Position numbers and translations under genes: made by a program | Shown: positions 1-4,936 of the stretch, in pieces | Position numbering within the stretch: the stretch's first letter is position 1 | How the letters are laid out: every line of letters starts with the position of its first letter | The notes under the pieces: model-generated | What the model was told of the DNA's origin: nothing | The model's database searches: none | The model's input: the letters and a program-made list of their open reading frames with translations, nothing else | Source of the DNA: Acidobacteriota bacterium | Lineage (GTDB): Bacteria; Acidobacteriota; Thermoanaerobaculia; Thermoanaerobaculales; Thermoanaerobaculaceae | Reading direction: 5' to 3' | Assembly: GCA_027458945.1 (NCBI GenBank) | Contig: DAIDOU010000175.1 | Coordinates: forward strand, 1 to 5,166 | Length of the DNA stretch: 5,166 nucleotides

Positions 1-498
1 GGGTTTCATTACTTCGGGCCGCTCTTCCGCTCCGGGGCGATCGCGGTTGCGACCGAGGAGTCGGCCGGCCTCGGCGTGGCGTCCCACCTGCCCGGCCGGG
101 ACGGGATCTATGCCGCGCTCCTGATGGCCGAGCTCGTGGCCGTGGCGGGGAAGCCGCTCGCGGAGCTGGTGCGCGCGCTCTACGCGCGCCACGGCATGCT
201 GGTGTCGCGCCGCGTGCAGGTGCCGCTCTCGGAGCGCACCCGCGCCTCTGTGGCGGCGCTCGGCACTAAGGTGTTCAAGGAGTTCGGCGGGCAGAAGGTC
301 ACGCGGGTGGACCGGCGTGACGGGATCCTGCTCGAGCTCGCGGACGGCAGTTGGGTGCTGGCCCGCCCGGCGGGGACCGAGCCGAAACTCAGGATCTACG
401 CCGAGGCGACCTCGAGCCGGCAACTGCGCGCGCTCGTTCGCGAGGTGCGCGCGGTGGTGCGCGAGGCCGAGGAGAAGCTGCCGCATGCTCGCGGCTGA
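1..498 (+). CDS. Phosphoglucomutase/phosphomannomutase family protein, C-terminal part (5' end outside window)
   Basis: An alpha-D-phosphohexomutase, which moves phosphate between C1 and C6 of a hexose (glucose, mannose or an amino sugar) through a phosphoserine enzyme. The frame is open from base 1, so about 165 C-terminal residues are present; the catalytic serine and metal-binding loop lie upstream of the window. Visible are the sugar-binding loop of domain 3, EESAGLG (local residues 19-25) followed by PGRDGI (31-36), and the domain 4 phosphate-binding loop RPAGTEPKLRIY (122-133), the family's R-P/S-x-G-T-E-P signature. The EES loop normally reads EESGG; here the first glycine is alanine. 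The GTG at 76 is internal, because the conserved EES motif lies upstream of it. The gene ends in TGA 66 bp before the FtsB-like gene on the same strand. Substrate preference (PGM, PMM or GlmM-like) cannot be decided from this fragment, so no symbol is given. Confidence 0.93.
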   Translation, partial: GFHYFGPLFRSGAIAVATEESAGLGVASHLPGRDGIYAALLMAELVAVAGKPLAELVRALYARHGMLVSRRVQVPLSERTRASVAALGTKVFKEFGGQKVTRVDRRDGILLELADGSWVLARPAGTEPKLRIYAEATSSRQLRALVREVRAVVREAEEKLPHARG

Positions 499-511
499 CG
501 GGGCCATGGCG

Positions 512-527
512 CGCCCGGCCGCGGGCG
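512..527 (+). other. Small GC hairpin between the mutase and FtsB-like genes
   Basis: CGCCCG (512-517) and CGGGCG (522-527) form a perfect 6-bp stem around the tetraloop GCCG, starting 14 bases after the mutase stop. There is no T-run after it, so it is not a standard intrinsic terminator. It could be a weak pause site, an mRNA 3'-end stabiliser, or chance in such GC-rich DNA. The rest of this 66-bp gap holds only the ribosome binding site of the next gene. Confidence 0.2.
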
Positions 528-544
528 GGGGCGTCGGGTCCGCC

Positions 545-552
545 GGAAGGAG
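545..552 (+). promoter_or_regulatory. Ribosome binding site of the FtsB-like gene
   Basis: GGAAGGAG is a strong Shine-Dalgarno match, 12 bases before the GTG start at 565. The spacing is on the long side. The nearer TTG at 557 is out of frame, and no other in-frame ATG, GTG or TTG lies close by, so this site supports the GTG start. Confidence 0.6.
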
Positions 553-564
553 CCCGTTGAGCCG

Positions 565-864
565 GTGAGGCTGGCAGGTCGCAGGTTCCTCTGGGTGGTC
601 GTCCCCTTGCTGGTCGCGCTGATCGGATGGGGTTGGTGGAGCGCGGTCACCGCGCAGCGGGCGACGCGGCTGGAGCTCGAAGCGCTGCGCGCCCGCAAGC
701 AGCAGCTCGAGCAGACCAACCGCGCGCTGCAACGCGAGGTCGACGCGCTCAAGAACGACCCCGCGGAGCGGGCCCGTGCCGCCCGCAAGGTCCTCGATGC
801 GGCGGCGCCCGGTGAGATCCTGGTGATCGTTCCGCGACCGACGCCGACGAGGGGTGCAAAATAG
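565..864 (+). CDS. FtsB/DivIC-like septum formation initiator family protein
   Basis: A small bitopic membrane protein of the type that joins the divisome (FtsB with FtsL and FtsQ in Proteobacteria; DivIC in Firmicutes). In 99 residues it shows a short basic N-terminus (residues 2-7), one hydrophobic membrane segment (about 8-25, ending in the Trp-rich GWGWW), and a charged coiled coil rich in Leu, Glu, Gln and Arg (about 28-63). It ends with the family's closing segment: LKNDPAERARAARKVLDA (62-79), then PGEILVIVP (82-90). The LxNDP...A...PGE pattern and length fit FtsB/DivIC well. Translation starts at GTG 565 behind GGAAGGAG. The stop lies 5 bases before the kinase ATG, so the two are probably co-transcribed. 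Family membership is well supported; a role in division is inferred from the family, and no other division gene is in view. Confidence 0.85.
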   Translation: MRLAGRRFLWVVVPLLVALIGWGWWSAVTAQRATRLELEALRARKQQLEQTNRALQREVDALKNDPAERARAARKVLDAAAPGEILVIVPRPTPTRGAK

Positions 865-869
865 GGCCT

Positions 870-2762
870 ATGGCCGAACCCACCCGCCTGGGGCGGTACC
901 AGATCGAGTCCGTTCTCGGCAAGGGGGCGATGGGCGTCGTCTACCTGGCCCGCGACCCGGTGATCGGGCGGCGGGTCGCGCTGAAGACGCTGTCGATCCC
1001 GGCGGACGCGGAGGAGGCGGAAGAGTTCCGCCAGCGCTTCCTGCGTGAGGCCCAGGCGGCCGGTCTGCTCACCCACCCGGGGATCGTCACGGTGTTCGAC
1101 GCCGGCGTCGACGACTCGACCGGGCTCTCGTTCATCGCAATGGAGTTCGTGGAGGGGCGCTCGCTGCGGGAGTTCCTGCGCTCCGGCCAGGTGTTCGCGT
1201 TCTCCGAGGTGGCGCGCATCGGCGCCGCGCTCGCGGTGGCGCTCGACTACGCGCACGGCAAGGGCGTGGTCCACCGCGACATCAAGCCGGCGAACATCCT
1301 GCTCACGCCGCAGGGCACGGCGAAGATCACCGACTTCGGGGTCGCCCGTCTCGAGTCCTCGAACCTCACCGCCACCGGGCAGTTCATCGGCACCCCGAAC
1401 TACATGTCGCCGGAGCAGGTGGCCGGTGGGATCGTGGACGGCCGCAGCGACCTCTTCTCTCTCGGCGTGGTGCTGTTCGAGCTGCTGACCGGACAGCGCC
1501 CGTTTCCGGGCCACAGCCTGACCGAGGTCGCGTACAAGATCGTGCACGAGCCGGCGCGCATCCCGTCGCAGGTCCGTCCGGGCCTCCCCTCGGCGTTCAA
1601 CCCGATCGTCCTCAAGCTGCTCGAGAAGGACCCCGCCCGTCGCTACGCGCGCGGCGCCGACATCGGCCGGGCGCTCGAGGCGCTGCGCCGGGTGCTCGCC
1701 GGGGTGACCGGCGACGCCGGGCCGTTCAGCCCCTCGACGCCGCCGCCGGCGAGCCGCGAACCGAGGCCGGAGTCGGTGCTGCCGACGGCGACGCGGGCGA
1801 CGGTAGCGTCCGGCGTGCCCACCCCGGCGGAGGCCGTGCGGGCCGGGGGCGGCCCGCCCCAGGACCTCTGGCACCGGCCGATCGCCCCGCGCTGGATCGC
1901 GATGTTGCTGGCGGCCGCGGCGGCGCCTCCCGCGCTGCTGGTGGCGCTGCTGGCCGCGCGGGTGGACCGCGGCCCGTACGGCGGCCCGGCGCCCGGTGAG
2001 GTCGCGCGCCGGCATCATCTGGCCGCTGCGCAACGGCGCGCCGCGCTCGCGGTGGCCGCGGGCGACCCCGCCCAGGCACTGGCGCTGCTCCCCGAGGTGT
2101 TCGAACAGGCGCCGTACAGCGCCGTGGCCCGCACCCTGCGCGCGCAGGCCCTCGCCGAGCAGTCGAACCAGGCCGGCGTTGCGCAGCGGGCGAGGGAGGC
2201 CGCGGCGCTGCGCGAGGAGGGCAAGGCGCTGCTCAAGGCCGGGCGCTGGCGGGCCGCCGAGGACCGTTTCCAGCGCGCGCTGGCGCTCGGTGGCGACGAC
2301 GGGACGACGAGGGACTTCCTCGACCTGGCGCGCGAGCACCAGTTGGTCCACCGCCCGCAGCCGGTGCAAGCCGCAGCCGCCGCGCCGGTGCCCGCGGCCG
2401 CCCGCCCCGAGGCGGCCGGCAACGCCGCGCTCGACCTCTACTTCAACTCCCCGCTTTCGGACGGGGTGGTGACCGTCGCCGTCGACGGGCAGGTGATCGC
2501 CGAGAAGAGGTTTGACTTCCGCACGCGGGGGTTCCTCGGCATCATCAAGAAGAAGGGCTCGGGGGTGATCGAGGACTCGTTCAAGGTCAGGGCCGGCGAG
2601 CACGCCGTCGTGGTGCGTCTCGCCGACGGTTCAGGCAAGTTGCTCGGCGAGCAGACGCTGCCGGCGAGCTTACAGGGTGGGGCGCGGTACGCGCTCAAGA
2701 TCGAGATGGACGGCGAGCAGTCGGTGCCGCGCTTCTCGCTGACGGCGGTGCGCGGCCGCTGA
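870..2762 (+). CDS. Transmembrane Ser/Thr protein kinase (Hanks type) with TPR-like and C-terminal extracytoplasmic domains
   Basis: A eukaryotic-like Ser/Thr kinase of 630 residues, expected to span the inner membrane once. The cytoplasmic catalytic domain covers about residues 10-275 and looks active: glycine loop GKGAMG (17-22), VALK lysine 39, alpha-C Glu60, HRDIKPAN with Asp137 (135-142), DFG (155-157), SPE in place of APE (180-182) and DLFSLG (194-199). The activation segment has threonines at 167, 169 and 175 that could be autophosphorylated. A Pro/Ala-rich linker (about 277-340) leads to a hydrophobic segment (about 343-363). Outside are Ala/Leu/Arg-rich helical repeats resembling TPRs (about 377-475), a Pro/Ala linker (about 496-515), and a beta-rich domain of about 110 residues (518-627) that I do not recognise. 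There are no PASTA repeats. The ATG at 870 fits the usual kinase N-terminus (LGRYQIESVLG), but only a weak AGGG (863-866) precedes it. Kinase identity is certain; ligand and substrates are unknown. Confidence 0.96.
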   Translation: MAEPTRLGRYQIESVLGKGAMGVVYLARDPVIGRRVALKTLSIPADAEEAEEFRQRFLREAQAAGLLTHPGIVTVFDAGVDDSTGLSFIAMEFVEGRSLREFLRSGQVFAFSEVARIGAALAVALDYAHGKGVVHRDIKPANILLTPQGTAKITDFGVARLESSNLTATGQFIGTPNYMSPEQVAGGIVDGRSDLFSLGVVLFELLTGQRPFPGHSLTEVAYKIVHEPARIPSQVRPGLPSAFNPIVLKLLEKDPARRYARGADIGRALEALRRVLAGVTGDAGPFSPSTPPPASREPRPESVLPTATRATVASGVPTPAEAVRAGGGPPQDLWHRPIAPRWIAMLLAAAAAPPALLVALLAARVDRGPYGGPAPGEVARRHHLAAAQRRAALAVAAGDPAQALALLPEVFEQAPYSAVARTLRAQALAEQSNQAGVAQRAREAAALREEGKALLKAGRWRAAEDRFQRALALGGDDGTTRDFLDLAREHQLVHRPQPVQAAAAAPVPAAARPEAAGNAALDLYFNSPLSDGVVTVAVDGQVIAEKRFDFRTRGFLGIIKKKGSGVIEDSFKVRAGEHAVVVRLADGSGKLLGEQTLPASLQGGARYALKIEMDGEQSVPRFSLTAVRGR

Positions 2763-2774
2763 GACCGCCCGCGC

Positions 2775-2781
2775 GAAAGGA
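2775..2781 (+). promoter_or_regulatory. Ribosome binding site that decides the cyclophilin start
   Basis: GAAAGGA ends 8 bases before the ATG at 2790, an ideal spacing, but it abuts and overlaps the ATG at 2781. This favours 2790 as the true start. Confidence 0.55.
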
Positions 2782-2789
2782 TGGCGACG

Positions 2790-3359
2790 ATGATCAAGTT
2801 CCTGATGGTGTTCCTCGTGGGTTTGGCGATGGCGGCGCCGGGCGAAAGCGCGAACCCGCGGGTGCGGCTGGAGACCAGCAAGGGCGTGATCGTGATCGAG
2901 CTCGAGCCGGCCAAGGCTCCGATCACGGTTGGGAACTTCCTCGACTACGTCAAGGCGGGGTTCTACAACGGCACCGTCTTCCACCGCGTCATCCCCGGCT
3001 TCATGATCCAGGGGGGCGGGTTCACCGCCGCCATGCAGGAGAAATCGACGCGGGAGCCGATCGTCAACGAGTCGGCGAACGGCCTCGCCAACGCGCGCGG
3101 GACGATCGCGATGGCGCGCACCGCCGACCCGAACTCGGCCAGCTCGCAGTTCTTCATCAACCTGACCAACAACGCGTTCCTGGACAAGAAGAGCGCCCAG
3201 GACGGAGTCGGTTACTGCGTTTTCGGCAAGGTCGTGGAGGGGATGGCGGTCGTCGACGCGATCGCGGGCGTCCCGACCGGGACGCGCGGGCCGTACCAGA
3301 ACGTGCCGCAGCAGCCGGTCGTGATCAAGAAGGCGAGCGTCGTGGCGGGGAAGTCGTAG
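2790..3359 (+). CDS. ppiA: Exported peptidyl-prolyl cis-trans isomerase, cyclophilin (PpiA type)
   Basis: Catalyses cis-trans isomerisation of peptide bonds before proline, probably as a periplasmic foldase. From ATG 2790 the protein has 189 residues. A signal peptide (Lys3, hydrophobic stretch about 4-16, likely cleavage near residues 15-21) precedes a complete cyclophilin domain. Key residues: Arg66 in FHRVIPGFMIQGG (64-76), Phe71, Met72, Gln74, then GTIAMARTADPNSASSQFFIN (104-124, with Phe121/122), NAFLD (128-132) and VFGKVVEG (144-151). The end GPYQNVP (167-173) closely resembles E. coli PpiA. The tryptophan that gives human cyclophilin A its cyclosporin sensitivity is absent (NAFLD instead), usual for bacterial forms. 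A start at ATG 2781 (192 residues) is possible but has no spacing from its Shine-Dalgarno and would lengthen the signal peptide's N-region. The gene follows the kinase closely on the same strand, suggesting one operon, and its 3' end overlaps the convergent metalloprotein gene. Confidence 0.93.
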   Translation: MIKFLMVFLVGLAMAAPGESANPRVRLETSKGVIVIELEPAKAPITVGNFLDYVKAGFYNGTVFHRVIPGFMIQGGGFTAAMQEKSTREPIVNESANGLANARGTIAMARTADPNSASSQFFINLTNNAFLDKKSAQDGVGYCVFGKVVEGMAVVDAIAGVPTGTRGPYQNVPQQPVVIKKASVVAGKS

Positions 3360-4506
3360 GCCAGGCGGCCCGCACCTCGAGGGTCGGCCCCGCGCCGACC
3401 CACAGGAACGATGGCTTCGTCGGCGGCGCCAGCCGGGCGAAGAGCGCGGGCAGGGTCCGTTGCATCGCCTCCTCGAGGCGCTCGCGGTCGCCGACCGTCC
3501 GGCACGCCAGCCGCCAGGCCACGGCCCAGCGCTCGGGATCGGCGCGCTCCCTGATCAGGCGGAGGCGGTCGCCGTTCCACCCGGCGGCCAGGGTGTCCGC
3601 CTCGCTGCTGCCGAGCCGTTGCCCGAGCAGGAACGCGAGGCCCCACTCGCCCACCGAGTCGGTGAGCACCTCTTGCCACCCTGTGGGAACCGGGGGCAGC
3701 GCCGCCACGGGCATCGTCCCCGGCGCACCGGGCCGCTCGGGATGGAGCAGTGCCGCGGTGCTCTTCGGCGGGTGGGCGAGCAGGCGGTCGACCGCACCCC
3801 AGCCTCCGGACCGATACGCCCGCAGCACCGCGGCGAACCCGGCCGTGTACGGGAACGCGAGGTCGGCGACGAAGTACCTCGGCACCCCGGGCGGGGCCAG
3901 CTCGGCCGCCTGCTGCCGCACCGCCGTCGCCGCAAGCGCCAGCCCTTCCGGGCCGACTCCGGGGGCGTTGAGGATGAACATCACCAGCATCGCCTCGCCC
4001 TCGGCGATCGCGGAGGCGGCACGCTGCTCATCGCTGTCGCCGCGCATCGCGAGCATCCGGCTCGGGAGGCGGAAGCGCCGCTCCTGGGCGGCGTGCTCGA
4101 GCTCGTGCGCCCACACCATCGCGCCCCCGACGCGCGCCGCCGCCGGCGTGTCCACGACGATCATCTCGTCGTTCTCGGGCTCGTAGAACCCGAGCACCTG
4201 CGAGGTGTAAAAGTCCAGCAGGTTGCTGTAGATCTGCCGCGGATCCCCGGAGATGAAGCCGAGCCGCACGAGCGCCTCGAGGAACAGGTCGGGTGCCACC
4301 GGGAGGTCGCGGCGCAATTTGCGGTCGAGGGCGGCGCGCAGATCGGACGGGGCGATCAACCGGCACGGCGGTGAAAACGGCGGCGGCACGTCGCGCAGCT
4401 TCGCGACCTGGCCCTCGATCGCAGTGATCGCCGGCGGGCACGGAGCTGCTGCTGCGGCGCCGGCGAGCAGGAGCGCGGCGAGGGCGGTGTTATACTTCCG
4501 GCGCAT
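3325..4506 (-). CDS. Putative exported zinc metallopeptidase (HExxH, gluzincin-like), uncharacterised
   Basis: A 393-residue protein that is probably secreted and zinc-binding. It starts at ATG 4506 with MRRK, a hydrophobic Ala/Leu stretch (7-21) and a likely cleavage near AAA-AP. The zinc motif HELEH is at 134-138, in the context VWAHELEHAAQERRF. A downstream AIAEGEA segment (166-172) offers Glu169 (or Glu171) as third ligand, as in gluzincins. Other motif-like stretches are VLGFYEPENDEMIVVD (104-119), TDSVGEWGLAFLL (282-294) and AAGWNGDRLRL (307-317). The order LGFY...HExxH...EGxA...GWxGDR resembles, from memory, a widespread but poorly described set of bacterial and archaeal surface metalloproteins; I cannot name the family with confidence. 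Cys23 and Cys49 could form a disulfide; there is no proper lipobox. The frame stays open upstream to 4809, but that part is antisense to the RsbW-like gene and would bury the signal peptide. No good Shine-Dalgarno precedes 4506. The last 11 codons overlap the cyclophilin gene and are low-complexity. Substrate is unknown. Confidence 0.85.
   Translation of the reverse strand: MRRKYNTALAALLLAGAAAAAPCPPAITAIEGQVAKLRDVPPPFSPPCRLIAPSDLRAALDRKLRRDLPVAPDLFLEALVRLGFISGDPRQIYSNLLDFYTSQVLGFYEPENDEMIVVDTPAAARVGGAMVWAHELEHAAQERRFRLPSRMLAMRGDSDEQRAASAIAEGEAMLVMFILNAPGVGPEGLALAATAVRQQAAELAPPGVPRYFVADLAFPYTAGFAAVLRAYRSGGWGAVDRLLAHPPKSTAALLHPERPGAPGTMPVAALPPVPTGWQEVLTDSVGEWGLAFLLGQRLGSSEADTLAAGWNGDRLRLIRERADPERWAVAWRLACRTVGDRERLEEAMQRTLPALFARLAPPTKPSFLWVGAGPTLEVRAAWPTTSPPRRSPS
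3381..3401 (+). terminator. Possible terminator hairpin after the cyclophilin gene, inside the opposing gene
   Basis: GGGTCGGC (3381-3388) and GCCGACCC (3394-3401) form a perfect 8-bp stem with a 5-base loop, CCCGC, starting 22 bases after the cyclophilin stop. No T-run follows on either strand, so it would be a U-less terminator or an mRNA 3'-end stabiliser at best. It lies in the coding sequence of the minus-strand metalloprotein, over its VGAGPT residues (370-375). Confidence 0.35.
4488..4496 (+). promoter_or_regulatory. Extended -10 promoter driving the RsbW-like gene, probably leaderless
   Basis: TGTTATACT matches the extended -10 consensus TGn-TATAAT with five of six hexamer bases. It is the only clearly AT-rich patch in this neighbourhood. 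No TTGACA-like -35 exists 16-18 bases upstream (CAGGAG at 4468-4473), which suits an extended -10 promoter. Transcription would begin about 7 bases after the hexamer, near 4503, within two bases of the ATG at 4505. No Shine-Dalgarno precedes that ATG, so a leaderless mRNA is implied. The element lies within the opposing gene's signal-peptide codons. Confidence 0.6.
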
Positions 4507-4936
4507 GGCTCGGGAGGCTCGGCTCCAACTGCTCTCGTCGTACGAGAACATCGAGTTGGCCGAGCGTGTGATCGCCGAGATCTGCACGACGAACGGGGTC
4601 GAAGAGGAGGCCGCGTACTGGGCGGGGATGGCGTTGCGGGAGGCGCTGGCCAACGCGATCAAACATGGCAACAAGCTTAACCCGGACAAGCGCGTTTTCG
4701 TGCATGTATCCCTCCACCCCGACGGCGAGCTGCACATCGAGGTCGAGGACGAGGGGGACGGGTTCGACCCGGCGGTCCTGGCGGACCCGACGATGCCCGA
4801 CAACCTCATGCGGTCGAGCGGGCGCGGGGTGTACTACATGCGCCAGTTCATGGACAAGGTGCAGTTCCGCGCCGGCGAACGGGGCGGAACGTGTCTCGAG
4901 CTCGTGAAGCAGATCAGTTCAGGGAGGACAACGTGA
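4505..4936 (+). CDS. RsbW/SpoIIAB-like anti-sigma factor kinase (HATPase_c_2 family)
   Basis: A cytoplasmic GHKL-fold ATP-binding protein of 143 residues. Such proteins phosphorylate a STAS-domain antagonist on serine and bind a third partner, classically a sigma factor. The N-box is REALANAIKHGN (45-56), with Glu46 as likely catalytic base and Asn50 as likely Mg-ATP ligand. The G1 box is VEDEGDGFDP (80-89), with Asp82 placed to contact adenine. The ATP-lid glycine motif is SSGRGVYYMRQFMD (104-117), and the GGTCLEL strand (127-133) closes the domain. Length and order fit RsbW/SpoIIAB. The frame is open to 4253, but ATG 4505 is chosen because family-like sequence (RLQLLSSYENIELAERVIAEI) begins there and the extended -10 sits just before it. 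The ATG overlaps the divergent metalloprotein's start codon by 2 bp. It overlaps the downstream STAS gene by 4 bp, implying translational coupling. Its regulated target is not visible. Confidence 0.92.
   Translation: MAREARLQLLSSYENIELAERVIAEICTTNGVEEEAAYWAGMALREALANAIKHGNKLNPDKRVFVHVSLHPDGELHIEVEDEGDGFDPAVLADPTMPDNLMRSSGRGVYYMRQFMDKVQFRAGERGGTCLELVKQISSGRTT
4921..4927 (+). promoter_or_regulatory. Ribosome binding site of the STAS gene
   Basis: AGGGAGG lies 5 bases before the GTG at 4933, within the last codons of the RsbW-like gene. It fixes the GTG start and suits coupled translation of the pair. Confidence 0.75.

Noticed and set aside
396..2603. A 735-codon open frame on the minus strand, opposite the FtsB-like and kinase genes
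   Set aside because: Its product is Arg/Gly/His-rich low-complexity sequence without domains, while the plus strand encodes a complete kinase. Long antisense frames are expected in GC-rich genes.
2744..2769. Inverted repeat GGCGGT / ACCGCC spanning the kinase stop codon
   Set aside because: Only 6 bp with a 14-base loop and no T-run; easily chance in this composition, and it does not cover the cyclophilin Shine-Dalgarno.
3460..4374. A 304-codon plus-strand open frame opposite the metalloprotein
   Set aside because: No recognisable domain and a skewed composition, whereas the minus strand has a signal peptide and an HExxH motif in a coherent protein.
4253..4504. An 84-codon N-terminal extension of the RsbW-like gene
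   Set aside because: The added sequence is Arg/Ser/Ala-rich and antisense to the metalloprotein; family-like sequence begins at ATG 4505 just after the extended -10.
4507..4809. An upstream extension of the metalloprotein frame on the minus strand
   Set aside because: It would place about 100 residues before a clear signal peptide and is fully antisense to conserved RsbW-like codons.
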